A DNA stretch of 51,688 bases from an uncultured Desulfovibrio sp. (GCA_947038175.1 CAMQVJ010000008.1:1-51688), one strand, 5' to 3'; shown: positions 8,968 to 19,552, numbered from the stretch's first letter. Translations and numbers: made by a program. The notes: generated by a model from the letters alone, not told the origin.

Positions 8968-9693
8968 CTACCCTTTTGCAACTTGAACAAAGTCAAGTTC
9001 AACTGGGGTTTGTCGCCCAAAAATAGATACTGATACGCGAAGTTTGCCTTTATCGTGATTAACATCCTCAACATTACCATTAAAGCCACCAAAGGGACCA
9101 TCAACAACTCGAACCTCATCGCCAACTTCAAACTTGACTTTTGGTCCAGGATTGTCTTGTCCTTCTTGAACAAGTGATAATATGCGGCGCACATCGTCAC
9201 TACTCATAGGTGCAGGGCGGTTTCTACCACCAACAAATCCAGTAACTTTAGGGATGCTTTGCACTAAATGCCACGAAAAGTCCGTCATGGTCATTTGAAC
9301 CATGATGTAACCTGGGAAAAGCTTACGAGTTGTCGTTTTTCTTTTCCCATCTTTTCCAAGTTCTACAACTTTTTCAGTGGGGAGCAAAACCTGATGAACC
9401 AAACCAATGTCCTGAGAATGTCTCTTCATTTCATTAATTTGCTTTTCAACTCGCATTTCAAAACCAGAATACGTGTGCAACATATACCAGTTATGAAATT
9501 CATTCGCATGGGAATCAGCATCACCAGTAACTTCAGCGTTCTCTTCAGAAGCAGCTTCAGTTGCAAGTTCTACAATATTCTCAGAGGAGAATGCTTCCAA
9601 GGTCTTATTTTCAGCATTGTCGGCAGTAGTATTTTCGTCGTTTACTTCGTTAATACTACTATCATCAATGTTTAGATTTTCTTTTTGTTCCAT
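8968..9693 (-). CDS. nusG: Transcription termination/antitermination protein NusG
   Basis: Binds RNA polymerase, Rho and NusE/S10, coupling transcription with translation or termination. The usual NusG is about 175-180 residues; this one has 241. The NGN domain starts at about residue 68 (WYMLHTYSGFEMRVEKQI), with FPGYIMVQM and VTGFVGG. The KOW domain follows (FEVGDEVRVVDGPFGGFNG). The additional first 66 residues are acidic and rich in E, N, A and D. No good internal start appears near the NGN domain, and AAAGGAAA precedes the first ATG, so the extension is likely to be translated. It sits in the normal secE-nusG-rplK order. Confidence 0.96.
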   Translation of the reverse strand: MEQKENLNIDDSSINEVNDENTTADNAENKTLEAFSSENIVELATEAASEENAEVTGDADSHANEFHNWYMLHTYSGFEMRVEKQINEMKRHSQDIGLVHQVLLPTEKVVELGKDGKRKTTTRKLFPGYIMVQMTMTDFSWHLVQSIPKVTGFVGGRNRPAPMSSDDVRRILSLVQEGQDNPGPKVKFEVGDEVRVVDGPFGGFNGNVEDVNHDKGKLRVSVSIFGRQTPVELDFVQVAKG

Positions 9694-9735
9694 TTCGTTT
9701 TCCTTTATAGGTATTTAAAATAGCTCAAGAATGCG

Positions 9736-10032
9736 CTATGAAAGAATAAAGCGAATTATGCTTGAAAGCAAAAAATCCACTAAACCTAAAAGGATCGCCA
9801 TGACGGTAACAAAACCAAGTACAACTAAACTCGTTGTACGGGTTTCTTTCATTGTAGGCCAACTAACTTTACGAAGTTCCAAGCGAGAAAGCAGGAGGTA
9901 TTCTTTAAAGCTTTGCAAGCGTTCGCCAAAGCCAGGCTTACTTGGCTTACTACGTTTTGCAGAAGTTGTCTTGCTTGATTTTTCAGATGAAGCAACGACT
10001 TCAACTTCTACTTTTTCCTGATTCTTACTCAT
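9736..10032 (-). CDS. secE: Preprotein translocase subunit SecE
   Basis: Small essential subunit of the SecYEG channel. The 98-residue product has a Lys/Ser-rich cytoplasmic N-terminal region, the conserved amphipathic segment (ELRKVSWPTMKET) at about residues 52-64, and a single transmembrane helix near the C-terminus. It lies 42 bases upstream of nusG and 29 bases downstream of tRNA-Trp. Confidence 0.96.
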   Translation of the reverse strand: MSKNQEKVEVEVVASSEKSSKTTSAKRSKPSKPGFGERLQSFKEYLLLSRLELRKVSWPTMKETRTTSLVVLGFVTVMAILLGLVDFLLSSIIRFILS

Positions 10033-10061
10033 TATTAGCCTCAGTGAATATATAAAAAAAA

Positions 10062-10137
10062 TGGCAGGCCAGGAGGGATTCGAACCCCCAGCATCCGGTT
10101 TTGGAGACCGGCGCTCTACCGTTAGAGCTACTGGCCT
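10062..10137 (-). tRNA. tRNA-Trp (CCA)
   Basis: 76 nt with encoded CCA end. Acceptor arms are AGGCCAG/CTGGCCT. The anticodon stem CCGGT/ACCGG surrounds the loop CTCCAAA, giving anticodon CCA. The T-loop TTCGAAT is present. Placement between rpmG and secE is common in bacteria. Confidence 0.97.
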
Positions 10138-10150
10138 GCGCTATGGAAAA

Positions 10151-10300
10151 CTACTTCGTTTCGCGATGAAGAGTGTGTTTCTTGTCCCAAGGACAATACT
10201 TCTTCAGCTCTACACGAGAGGTAGTATTCTTTTTATTTTTTACCGTCGCGTAATTACGTCGCTTGCATTCGGTGCAAGCTAACAAGATATTGACGCGCAT
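10151..10300 (-). CDS. rpmG: 50S ribosomal protein L33
   Basis: Small large-subunit protein of 49 residues, starting [17 protein letters not shown]. It contains the CxxC pair near the N-terminus (CTEC) and the second cysteine region [20 protein letters not shown] lies upstream of the ATG. The gene starts 3 bases after the tuf stop and is followed by tRNA-Trp and secE. Two of the usual four zinc-binding cysteines are visible in the first pair (Cys9, Cys12) and a single one in the second (Cys36), so a full four-cysteine site is not evident. Confidence 0.96.
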   Translation of the reverse strand: MRVNILLACTECKRRNYATVKNKKNTTSRVELKKYCPWDKKHTLHRETK

Positions 10301-10303
10301 GTA

Positions 10304-11500
<1,197 letters not shown>

Positions 11501-11662
11501 GAGAGGTCTCCTAAATTAGTTACTTAAATTGCTATATGTTCTACTTGAGCAGCGGACGCTGTTATGCCACGCAACCCTATTCAAGAGAGCGTGTATTTGC
11601 CATACAACCAAGGATTGCTGACGCGACTTTAGGGGAGGGATTGCGTTTGAAAAATCAGGGAA

Positions 11663-11738
11663 TGGAGCGGGAAACGAGATTCGAACTCGCAACCCCCAGC
11701 TTGGAAGGCTGATGCTCTAGCCGTTGAGCTATTCCCGC
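11663..11738 (-). tRNA. tRNA-Gly (TCC)
   Basis: 76 nt with CCA encoded. Acceptor arms are GCGGGAA/TTCCCGC. The anticodon stem TCAGC/GCTGG (one G-T pair) surrounds CTTCCAA, giving anticodon TCC. It reads GGA and GGG codons. Confidence 0.96.
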
Positions 11739-11800
11739 TCATTAATGCAGTAGTTCCCCGACAGCGCGTACTGTCTCCTACAGCTATACCAGCATAATGC

Positions 11801-11885
11801 TGGTGGTGGGGGATGGATTTGAACCATCGAAGTCACTGACGACAGATTTACAGTCTGTTCCCTTTGGCCACTCGGGAACCCCACC
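11801..11885 (-). tRNA. tRNA-Tyr (GTA)
   Basis: 85 nt with a long variable arm. Acceptor arms are GGTGGGG/CCCCACC, with CCA encoded. The anticodon loop CTGTAAA gives anticodon GTA. Confidence 0.96.
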
Positions 11886-12013
11886 ACGCTATAGCTCTTT
11901 CGAGCTTTATGTCAAAATAAATTTGACATTGTCAATTGCGATTGAATTTTCTATTACAAAAATTCAACCTAAGCTTCATCGGTAACATGACACTTCTTTT
12001 TGACCAAAAGAAA

Positions 12014-12089
12014 TGGAGCTGGCGATGGGACTTGAACCCGCAACAACCTGATTACAAATCAGGCGCTCTACCAATTGAGCTACGCCAGC
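12014..12089 (-). tRNA. tRNA-Thr (TGT)
   Basis: 76 nt with CCA encoded. Acceptor arms are GCTGGCG/CGCCAGC. The anticodon stem CCTGA/TCAGG surrounds TTTGTAA, giving anticodon TGT. It is the first gene of the operon, 86 bases after the promoter -10. Confidence 0.96.
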
Positions 12090-12174
12090 AAAGCTTATTC
12101 TTAATACTATAAAACACAGACGTTAGCAAGAGTTTTCTTTGCAGTTGAAGATTGTTCAACCCGTCCGAGAAAAG

Positions 12175-12203
12175 GTTATATATAATGAGCGGAAACTTGT
12201 AAA
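12175..12203 (-). promoter_or_regulatory. Sigma-70-type promoter of the tRNA-tuf-rpl operon
   Basis: -35 TTTACA (12198-12203) and -10 TATAAC (12175-12180) with a 17-bp spacer on the minus strand. A/T-rich tracts lie upstream. The overlapping TATATA could serve as an alternative -10. Confidence 0.7.
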
Positions 12204-12381
12204 GCAAAAATTGCACTTTTTTCAATCTTTTTTTGTCTTTTTATTTAAATCAAAGTTAACTATCTATAATTATACATAAAAAAATACTCTCTCGTTTTCT
12301 AATACATCTAACATATTTTATAAAACCAACATTCCAATCCTAATCAAAAATGATGGCGCAAGGCAAAATTTAAAAAAACAG

Positions 12382-12427
<46 letters not shown>

Positions 12428-12429
12428 CA

Positions 12430-12555
12430 CTCCATTCCAATTTGAGAGCTTTGCCTTTCGCGTTGTTAGCATACCTAAGATATCTATTTACGTATTTACT
12501 CGTGCCTCGTAAATAGAGAGCTCAGATAAGGAGTTCAACTCCCCCTAATAAAGCA
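12430..12555. repeat. Mosaic of intergenic palindrome modules
   Basis: From left to right: CATTCCAATTTGAGAG and CTTTGC (12435-12457), shared with the start of the tandem array at 41121; a hairpin with arms TTTACG/CGTAAA (about 12486-12515); and a half-decayed GGGGGAG element, AAGGAGTTCAACTCCCCC (12528-12545). The modules are the same kinds seen at 2925-3100 and 41-45 kb. Confidence 0.55.
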
Positions 12556-12570
12556 AAGGAAAACGAGCAA

Positions 12571-12603
12571 AGAAAAAAAGAAAGGGAGAGTAAAACTCTC
12601 CCT
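12571..12603 (-). terminator. Rho-independent terminator after bamA
   Basis: 8-bp stem AGGGAGAG/CTCTCCCT with a 5-nt loop, followed on the minus strand by a T-rich run. It lies 30 bases past the bamA stop. Confidence 0.85.
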
Positions 12604-12632
12604 AAAGCATATGCATATTATGGAATCAAATC

Positions 12633-15275
12633 TTAGAAAGATCTGCCCATACTAAATTCAAATCTACCTTTCAAATCTTCGTCTTCAACACTCTTACTGA
12701 AAGGAACACCGTAAGCAAAGCGAAGTGCACCAAAAGGAGAATTCCAACGAACTTCTAAACCTGATGAATAATAGGTTTTATCACCCCATGAGTCAAATTC
12801 ATCATCGAAGGTTGAACCGAAGTCAAAAAACGGAACGAGGAAAATACCAAATTCTTGGTTGACTCTCCAAATATACTCTACAGAACCATATCCAACACGG
12901 GTAGCACCAATACTTTCACCAGTACGGCTATCTTGTGGTGAAATGTCTTCATAGTCATAACCACGTAACGTGTTAATGCCACCGATATAGAATCGTTCAA
13001 ACGCAGGAATCGTCTCTCCACCATTTTCAAATACAGCGCCTAACGTTCCTCTAGCATGGAAGACATGGTTATCATTCAAGCCGTAGAAAAAGCCATATGA
13101 ACCAGTTACTTTATAGAATTCATCACTACCACCAAGGAAGCCGCCGCCGTATTCAACAGTAACAGACTGCTTTGTTCCTCTTGTAGGAGCAAGCGGATGG
13201 TTTGTGGTGTCTCTTGATATGCTAGAACTAAGAACACTCGCGATATTATTCCCTTCATAAGACTTAATGGAAATTGACGCATCTGGAGCAATATCCGTCA
13301 TATCATACGTTTCAAGACGATAAGAAGCACTAATTGAGGTATATTCCCCTAAAGGATAGGTAAGACCCCATTGGGTACCAACAGTTCTTTTTTCATAATC
13401 AGGCCATTCTTCATCTTCCGCATAGACACTTGCAATGAATCCAAGCTTTGTATCATTAATACGTGGATTGACAAAAGAGGCACGCATGGAAAGAGTTTTA
13501 CCAGAAACATAACCGTTAACTCCTAAAGAATAACCACGCCCAAAGAGGTTACGTTGGTTAATCCCTGCGCTCACACCCATGCTGTCATAGGTAGAGTAAC
13601 CCAAACCAAAACTAACAGCACCAGTAGTTGTTTCTTTCACAACAACCTTAAGATCAACCTCACCAGGTGTGCCTGTAGGAATAAGATCAATATTTACATC
13701 TTCAAAAAATTGTAATTTATAAAGTCTTTCAATGGATCTGCGAACCTTTGCGCCGTCATACTGTTGTCCATCTGCAAGGCGAAGTTCACGCAAGATAATG
13801 TTATCACGTGTTTCACGGTTACCTTCAAGAAATACATTTCGAATAAAAACTTTTTCTTTAGGTAGAAGCTGATACGTAATATTGACTGTTTCAGTTTCTC
13901 TGTTAAGCGGTGTCGCTACCGTCACTTCTGCAAATGCAAAGCCATAATCGTTATAAACTTCTTTAAGTTTCTTTATATCATCTTGCATAGCAACAAGAGA
14001 AAAATATTCATCTTTTTCTTTTACTTCATCAAGTTTAATGCGTTCATAAAGTTGGTCTTTATCTTCTAGCAAGTCACCTTCAAAATCTATCTCGCCAATT
14101 TTATAACGAGCGCCTTGTTGGATAGCAAAATTGACCACGATGCCATCTTCTGCATAATCAATTGTAGGATATTCCACAACAGCTTCTAAGTAACCTGAAT
14201 CAACCAAGTAACTTTGTATAGCGTCCATATCTCTTTGCAAAAATTCTTCTTCTAAAACACCGTATTTGGTAAAGAATGAAAACATATGGCGTTTACGTAA
14301 TTTTGTGAACTTACGTAATTTTTTTTGCATATCTTTATCAACGCCAACCATATTAACTTCTTTAATATAAAGCTTATTTCCTGAATCCACTTTAAGAACA
14401 AGAACAGAGCCTTTTTCTGATCCTGCGTTTTCAACAGAATAAGAAATTTCAGTCAAATAATAGCCCTTCTTACGGTACAATTCTTTAACGACGTGTAAAT
14501 CATCAGCAAGTAATTTTTCATTCAGAACAGTACCCGAAATTGAGGCCATAGCACCTGTTACGTCATCATCATCGAGAACGTCCGAACCTTCAATGCGCAC
14601 ACTGCTAATGCGTGGTTTTTCCACCACATCAAAAACAAGAATGTCGCCAGTGCCAGCAGGATCATCCACAAGCTTCGCGCTCACATCGCTGAAGTAGCCC
14701 ATATCCCAAACAGCACGAACATCTTCGTCCATAGTTTCAGCATTAGGAGCGTCGCCAACTTTACTTTGAATTTGCATAATGATTCGTGCAGGATCGAGAA
14801 TCTCAACGCCACGAACTTCAATTCCAGATATACCATCCGTATTATTTACTAAAAGAGGTAAACGAGAAATAATGCTATCTACAGCACTTGGTAATGCAAC
14901 AAGGCTGGTACCTTCTGCATAATAAGGACGAGCAAGCTTAGTTCCTACTTGCACAATCCGTGCATCAAGGGTAAAGCCTTTCCCAACCTGATTATAAGTG
15001 CCATAAAGCGCATAATCTGCTTTTGCATCACGTGCTTTTTGACGCGCGGCTTCAGCATTATCAGAAGCTTTCTTTCCTTGAACAACATTAAAATCATAGA
15101 CTCTCAGTTTCTCATTCATAAGAGACTGAACACGTTTTTCAAGACTCGCCGCATCAGAAGCATTCACATTAAAAGGCAAAAGTAATATTCTGCTTTTTGC
15201 TGCATACGCATTCGTGCTAAAGCATAGCATAATTGCTATGACAAAAAATCCCAATCTACACAACATCTTGTTCAT
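12633..15275 (-). CDS. bamA: Outer membrane protein assembly factor BamA
   Basis: Core of the machine that folds and inserts outer-membrane beta-barrels. The 880-residue precursor has a signal peptide (about residues 1-25, ending AYA). An extra N-terminal segment of about 130 residues resembles a TolB-like/lipoprotein fold region (ILLLPFNVNASDAASLEKRV). POTRA repeats follow (from about 150 to 530, with GVEILDPARIIMQIQSKVGD, FDVVEKPRISSVRIEG, and VFIRNVFLEGNRETRDNIIL). The 16-strand barrel begins near residue 545 and contains the GTLGAVF and FYIGGINTLRGYDYED motif. It ends in phenylalanine, the outer-membrane sorting signal. It overlaps the lolD end by 20 bases, with AGGAGA upstream. Confidence 0.95.
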   Translation of the reverse strand: MNKMLCRLGFFVIAIMLCFSTNAYAAKSRILLLPFNVNASDAASLEKRVQSLMNEKLRVYDFNVVQGKKASDNAEAARQKARDAKADYALYGTYNQVGKGFTLDARIVQVGTKLARPYYAEGTSLVALPSAVDSIISRLPLLVNNTDGISGIEVRGVEILDPARIIMQIQSKVGDAPNAETMDEDVRAVWDMGYFSDVSAKLVDDPAGTGDILVFDVVEKPRISSVRIEGSDVLDDDDVTGAMASISGTVLNEKLLADDLHVVKELYRKKGYYLTEISYSVENAGSEKGSVLVLKVDSGNKLYIKEVNMVGVDKDMQKKLRKFTKLRKRHMFSFFTKYGVLEEEFLQRDMDAIQSYLVDSGYLEAVVEYPTIDYAEDGIVVNFAIQQGARYKIGEIDFEGDLLEDKDQLYERIKLDEVKEKDEYFSLVAMQDDIKKLKEVYNDYGFAFAEVTVATPLNRETETVNITYQLLPKEKVFIRNVFLEGNRETRDNIILRELRLADGQQYDGAKVRRSIERLYKLQFFEDVNIDLIPTGTPGEVDLKVVVKETTTGAVSFGLGYSTYDSMGVSAGINQRNLFGRGYSLGVNGYVSGKTLSMRASFVNPRINDTKLGFIASVYAEDEEWPDYEKRTVGTQWGLTYPLGEYTSISASYRLETYDMTDIAPDASISIKSYEGNNIASVLSSSISRDTTNHPLAPTRGTKQSVTVEYGGGFLGGSDEFYKVTGSYGFFYGLNDNHVFHARGTLGAVFENGGETIPAFERFYIGGINTLRGYDYEDISPQDSRTGESIGATRVGYGSVEYIWRVNQEFGIFLVPFFDFGSTFDDEFDSWGDKTYYSSGLEVRWNSPFGALRFAYGVPFSKSVEDEDLKGRFEFSMGRSF

Positions 15276-15945
15276 AAAGTTCTCCTGATCTCAATTCAAA
15301 TATTCGTCCCGTGCGGGATGCTATTTCAGTATTATGGGTTACCATGACAAGGGCCATACCCTTTACACGATTTAACTCTATAAGTTTTTCAACAATACGA
15401 TCACCAGTATCTGCATCCAAATTCCCTGTTGGTTCATCAGCCAAAAGGACTTTCGGGGATAATAGAACAGCTCGTGCGATGGCAACTCTTTGCCTTTCTC
15501 CGCCAGAAAGCGTATTCACTAAACTGTTTTCTCTATGAACTAAGCCCATGACATCCAGAATCTCTCGGGCATTTTCAATCGCTTGCTTTCTCGGCATGCC
15601 ACCTATAATCGCTTGCATAGCGACATTTTCTAGAGTGCTAAATTCAGACAAAAGGTGGTGAAATTGAAACACAAACCCCATATCTTTATTTCGCAAAGAA
15701 GCTCTTTCAGCGGCGTTGAAGTGGGCAATATTTTTGCCCAGCATAAAAATCTCACCGCTTGTCACGGTGTCAAGCCCAGCCAAAACATGAAGCAAAGTAG
15801 ACTTACCAGAACCTGAAGAGCCAAGAATCGCAATGGATTCTCCTTGTTGCAACTCCAAGTTCACCGATTTCAAAATCTCTATTTTACCGCTTGGCCCATC
15901 AACGACTTTAGCGACGTCATTTAAAACATATAATGGCTGACTCAT
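15256..15945 (-). CDS. lolD: Lipoprotein-releasing system ATP-binding protein LolD
   Basis: ATPase of the LolCDE-type complex that extracts lipoproteins from the inner membrane for transfer to the outer membrane. The 229-residue product has Walker A GSSGSGKSTLLH (about residue 42), the Q-loop FVFQFHHLLSEF, which is typical of LolD, the signature LSGGERQRVAIARA and Walker B VLLADEPTGNLD. Its ATG overlaps the stop of the permease gene (ATGA). Confidence 0.95.
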   Translation of the reverse strand: MSQPLYVLNDVAKVVDGPSGKIEILKSVNLELQQGESIAILGSSGSGKSTLLHVLAGLDTVTSGEIFMLGKNIAHFNAAERASLRNKDMGFVFQFHHLLSEFSTLENVAMQAIIGGMPRKQAIENAREILDVMGLVHRENSLVNTLSGGERQRVAIARAVLLSPKVLLADEPTGNLDADTGDRIVEKLIELNRVKGMALVMVTHNTEIASRTGRIFELRSGELYEQDVV

Positions 15946-17192
15946 TCATACCTCAAAGCTTCAGTTGGCACAAGTTTAGCTGCTTGTCTTGCAGGATAAA
16001 TCGTCGCAAGAAAACAAATAAACATGGAGGCTACTCCGATGAGAAGCGTATCGGAAAATGAAATAATAATCGGTAAATAATCGGTTGTATAGACACCTTG
16101 TGGTAATTCAATAAACTTATACCTCTGCAAAAGGTAGGAAAGCCCAAGCCCACCAGCGTACCCTATAAATGTGCCAAGCATACCAATAATTGTGCCTTGT
16201 AGCATAAATATTCGACGAATAGATTTTGCTGTTGCCCCCATGGACATCAAAATCGCAATATCCTTTGTTTTCTCCATCACCAACATAACTAAAGAGGTAA
16301 TAATGGAAAAAGATCCAATCAATATAATCATGGATAAAACAATAAACATACCTATGCGTTCTAATTTTAAAGCCGCAAAAAGTCCAGCATTCAACTCGAT
16401 CCAATTTCTCACATAATAAATAAAATCTAAATCGGCTTCAATCTTTTGAGAAATTTCTTTTGCCTGAAAAGGATCTTTTAAATAGAGTTCTAAACCACTG
16501 ATTCTACCCTTAGGCACACCCACCAAATCTCTCGCTGAATCTAAGGAAACAAAAGCAAGGCGATTATCATAATCATTGAGTCCCGCACGAAAAATACCAG
16601 CAACTCTATAGGTTTTTATTTTAGGCACAAAACCCGCAGTAGTTCGCTCACCAGCAGGAGACATCAAATTAATCCGATTCCCTACTTGCAAAGCAAAGCG
16701 TGTCGCCAACTCTTTCCCTATAATAATGCCTTGAACGCCTTTTTCTCTCGTAATGTCTGCCAAGCTTCCCGCATCAAGCTCACGAAGCATGGGCAAAGCT
16801 TCACTGGCATTTTTAGGATCAATACCACGAACAATAAGACCAGTTGCACCACGAGCAGTGGAAAGCAAGACTTCCGTATAAATGAAAGGAGCTACAGCAA
16901 CAACATCTGGATTCGCCTGAAGTTTTTCTGCAATAGCATCATAAGCACTCTTACCATGTTCATCTAAATCAAAAGCACTAGGGACGGTACTTTGTAAAAT
17001 GATATGCGCATTCGCACCAAGCAATTTATTTCTAATATCCGTACTAAATCCATTATACACGCCCATAACAACCACAAGCGCACCCACACCAAGGGCAACA
17101 CCGAGCACAGACATAATAGATATGACAGAAATAAAAGCTTGCCTACGTTTCGACGTAAGGTAGCGTAACGCAATAAACAATTCAAAGCCCAT
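15942..17192 (-). CDS. lolC: Lipoprotein-releasing ABC transporter permease (LolC/LolE family)
   Basis: Membrane subunit of the lipoprotein-release complex, 416 residues. It has one transmembrane helix near the N-terminus after FIALRYLTSKRRQAFISVIS, a periplasmic domain of about 200 residues, and three C-terminal helices with the FtsX-type fold (MVLVMEKTKDIAILMSMGAT). Only one permease gene is present, so a LolF-like homodimer is possible, as in other bacteria with a single permease. It lies 27 bases downstream of lysS. Confidence 0.9.
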   Translation of the reverse strand: MGFELFIALRYLTSKRRQAFISVISIMSVLGVALGVGALVVVMGVYNGFSTDIRNKLLGANAHIILQSTVPSAFDLDEHGKSAYDAIAEKLQANPDVVAVAPFIYTEVLLSTARGATGLIVRGIDPKNASEALPMLRELDAGSLADITREKGVQGIIIGKELATRFALQVGNRINLMSPAGERTTAGFVPKIKTYRVAGIFRAGLNDYDNRLAFVSLDSARDLVGVPKGRISGLELYLKDPFQAKEISQKIEADLDFIYYVRNWIELNAGLFAALKLERIGMFIVLSMIILIGSFSIITSLVMLVMEKTKDIAILMSMGATAKSIRRIFMLQGTIIGMLGTFIGYAGGLGLSYLLQRYKFIELPQGVYTTDYLPIIISFSDTLLIGVASMFICFLATIYPARQAAKLVPTEALRYE

Positions 17193-17219
17193 TTTCCATC
17201 CTTAGCATCAAGAAAGTTT

Positions 17220-18806
17220 TCAATTTTGTAATTCTGGACGCAAATGTGGGAAGAAAATAACTTCACGAATAGAAGCAGAATCTGTCAACAACATAACAAG
17301 ACGGTCAATCCCTATCCCCTCCCCTGCGGTTGGAGGCATTCCGTACTCTAAAGCACGTAAATAATCATCATCTAGAGGATTGGCTTCATCATCACCAGCC
17401 TCTTTTGCTTCCATTTGAGCTTCAAAGCGTTGACGTTGGTCAACAGGGTCATTAAGTTCAGAAAAGGCATTTGCCATTTCTCGACCAGCAACGAAGAGTT
17501 CAAAACGGTCAGTAAGATCGGGATTATCAGAATTTCGTCTAGCAAGGGGTGAAATCTCAGCAGGATAAAAATAAACAAAGGTAGGTTGAATAAGTTTTGA
17601 TTCCACGTCTAAATCGAAAATCATGGATTGCAATTTACCAATACCAGCGCCTTCAATATTCTTCTCACCACGTGAGAGCAAATATGTCTTCACCGCTTCT
17701 ATATCATTATAAAAGGCAGGAGCGTGCCCACCGTATTTTTGAAGGGAGTCAAGGAAGGTTATGCGTTCCCATGTACCACGAGCTAAATTAATTTCTTGCT
17801 CCTGGTAAACAATACTTGTTCCACCACAAACAGCATTAGCTATGCGGTCAAACAATTCTTCCGTTAAATCCATCAAGTCTCTAAAGGTAGAATACGCCCA
17901 ATAAAACTCACACATGGTAAATTCAGGATTATGCGTAGTATCCGTTCCTTCATTTCTAAAAGAACGATTGATTTCAAAAACTTTCTCAAGACCACCAACG
18001 ATAAGGCGCTTCAAATAAAGCTCAGGCGCAATACGTAGGTATAATTCCATATCGAGTGCATTATGATGTGTAACGAAAGGACGAGCCGCCGCACCACCAG
18101 CAAGAGGCTGCATCATAGGTGTTTCCACCTCGATAAAGCCATGCTCTTCCATAAAATTTCTAAATTCACGTACTATTTTTGATCTTTTGCGAAATACGTC
18201 TCTCGCCTTTGGATTCATGATAAGGTCAACATAGCGTTGACGAAAACGCATTTCAACGTTAGTCAAACCCGCATGCTTATCAGGCAAAGGCCTAAAGGAT
18301 TTAGTGAGTAATTGAATAAAAGTACACGAAAGGGTGAGCTCGTCTGTTTTTGTGCGAAACAATCGACCCTTAACGCCTATAATATCACCAACGTCTAGCT
18401 TTTTAAAAGTCTTGAAGGACTCCTCTCCGAGAAGTTCTTTTTCCGCATAGCACTGCAAACGCCCAGTTCTGTCTTGGAGGTGAAAAAATATCACCTTACC
18501 AAAGGAACGAGAGGAAAGAATACGCCCTGCAAGAACCAGTTCCGTATCAATACCCTCTAACTCTTCAGAGCTATAGCCTTCATATTCAGCACGAACAGTA
18601 CCACAATCATCTTCTTTTTGAAAATCATTGGGAAAAAGGGGCACACCAGAGTCCCAAATATCACAGGATTTAGCAACACAGTTTTTAAGAACTTCATTCA
18701 GTTCTCCACGTGCAGCAAAACCTTCTAACATGGGCATAAAATAAGAAACATGAGGAGATTGCGATGCAATCTTAATAGGCTTAGCCTTCTTTGTCGGTGT
18801 ACTCAA
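17220..18806 (-). CDS. lysS: Lysine--tRNA ligase, class II
   Basis: Charges tRNA-Lys. The 528-residue product has an N-terminal OB-fold anticodon-binding domain (about 85-175, with LVLAGRILSSRSFGKVIFF). Class II motif 2 is FRNEGTDTTHNPEFTMCEFY, and motif 3 ends with GIGIDRLVMLLTD near the C-terminus. About 40 extra residues at the N-terminus precede the usual start. It heads lysS-lolC-lolD-bamA, an order found in deltaproteobacteria. Confidence 0.97.
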   Translation of the reverse strand: MSTPTKKAKPIKIASQSPHVSYFMPMLEGFAARGELNEVLKNCVAKSCDIWDSGVPLFPNDFQKEDDCGTVRAEYEGYSSEELEGIDTELVLAGRILSSRSFGKVIFFHLQDRTGRLQCYAEKELLGEESFKTFKKLDVGDIIGVKGRLFRTKTDELTLSCTFIQLLTKSFRPLPDKHAGLTNVEMRFRQRYVDLIMNPKARDVFRKRSKIVREFRNFMEEHGFIEVETPMMQPLAGGAAARPFVTHHNALDMELYLRIAPELYLKRLIVGGLEKVFEINRSFRNEGTDTTHNPEFTMCEFYWAYSTFRDLMDLTEELFDRIANAVCGGTSIVYQEQEINLARGTWERITFLDSLQKYGGHAPAFYNDIEAVKTYLLSRGEKNIEGAGIGKLQSMIFDLDVESKLIQPTFVYFYPAEISPLARRNSDNPDLTDRFELFVAGREMANAFSELNDPVDQRQRFEAQMEAKEAGDDEANPLDDDYLRALEYGMPPTAGEGIGIDRLVMLLTDSASIREVIFFPHLRPELQN

Positions 18807-18867
18807 AATTACTCTCCAAAAACTAAATTCCCTACGAGGGGCTTATAAAATAACGCGTGAATTAAAG

Positions 18868-18896
18868 ACACTAATAAAAAACAGCTAGCTAGTCAA
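18868..18896 (-). promoter_or_regulatory. Possible promoter of the lysS operon
   Basis: -35 TTGACT and a weak -10 TAGTGT with a 17-bp spacer, about 60 bases upstream of lysS. The -35 is good and the -10 poor. Confidence 0.35.
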
Positions 18897-18938
18897 GTTT
18901 CAGAGCAAATCTCTGCAAATAAATATCCAGAATGTATA

Positions 18939-18969
18939 ATGTGGCGTTTTAGAGGAGTTCGACTTCTCC
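18939..18969 (-). repeat. Decayed palindrome element of the GGGGGAG family
   Basis: ATGTGGCGTTTTAGAGGAG then TTCGACTTCTCCA lines up with the intact element at 11-43, with several substitutions. It lies in the divergent gap between lysS and cvpA (18807-19084). Confidence 0.5.
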
Positions 18970-19023
18970 AAAGAAAGTAATTTGGGTAACGTGCCAGTAA
19001 CAAATACTAGCGACAAAGTTTGT

Positions 19024-19052
19024 TTGACATAAGCACTACAAACCTATAGACT
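19024..19052 (+). promoter_or_regulatory. Promoter upstream of cvpA
   Basis: -35 TTGACA (perfect) and -10 TAGACT with a 17-bp spacer, 32 bases before the cvpA ATG. Confidence 0.6.
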
Positions 19053-19084
19053 CCTTATAAATTATAGCACATACGAGAGGCCCT

Positions 19085-19552
19085 ATGCCAGTAAATTACA
19101 TAGACATTATCATTTCAGTTATCCTTCTATTTTTTCTCTATCGTGGAGTTATAAATGGCTTTCTTCGAGAGGTTTCCGCTCTGGTGGGAGTGATAGGCGG
19201 TATTTTTCTAGCAAAAACATACGCGGCTCACTTATCCCAACACTTAGTTGCGTACACCTCAGCCTCCGCATCCTACCTTATTGCATTTATTCTTATAATT
19301 ATACTGTCCATGCTCGTTGCGAGCCTTATAGCACGTATAATAAGCTCTTTTTTGAAAGTGCTCTTTGCAAGCTGGATTGATCACTTACTGGGCGCTCTTT
19401 TTGGAATCGCAAAAGGAATACTCATCGTAACCACTTTAATTTATGCGACATTCTATGTATTCCCTAATGATGCCCCTTTATTGCAAAACTCCATATTTTT
19501 GCCTTACTACAATACTATTATAGAATTTGCTACAACAGCCCTCCTTAGTTAA
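19085..19552 (+). CDS. cvpA: CvpA family membrane protein
   Basis: Inner-membrane protein of 155 residues with four predicted helices. It opens with the family pattern NYIDIIISVILLFFLYRGVI followed by NGFLREVSALVG. In enterics CvpA is required for colicin V export, and related proteins affect envelope or biofilm traits; the molecular role is unsettled. GAGAGG precedes the ATG. It is followed by mazG on the same strand after 100 bases. Confidence 0.85.
   Translation: MPVNYIDIIISVILLFFLYRGVINGFLREVSALVGVIGGIFLAKTYAAHLSQHLVAYTSASASYLIAFILIIILSMLVASLIARIISSFLKVLFASWIDHLLGALFGIAKGILIVTTLIYATFYVFPNDAPLLQNSIFLPYYNTIIEFATTALLS

Noticed and set aside
9268..9675. 135-codon open frame antisense to nusG
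   Set aside because: No family resemblance or ribosome site; it mirrors nusG.
18807..19084. Riboswitch or T-box before lysS
   Set aside because: No T-box motif or known lysine riboswitch pattern was recognised in the short leader.
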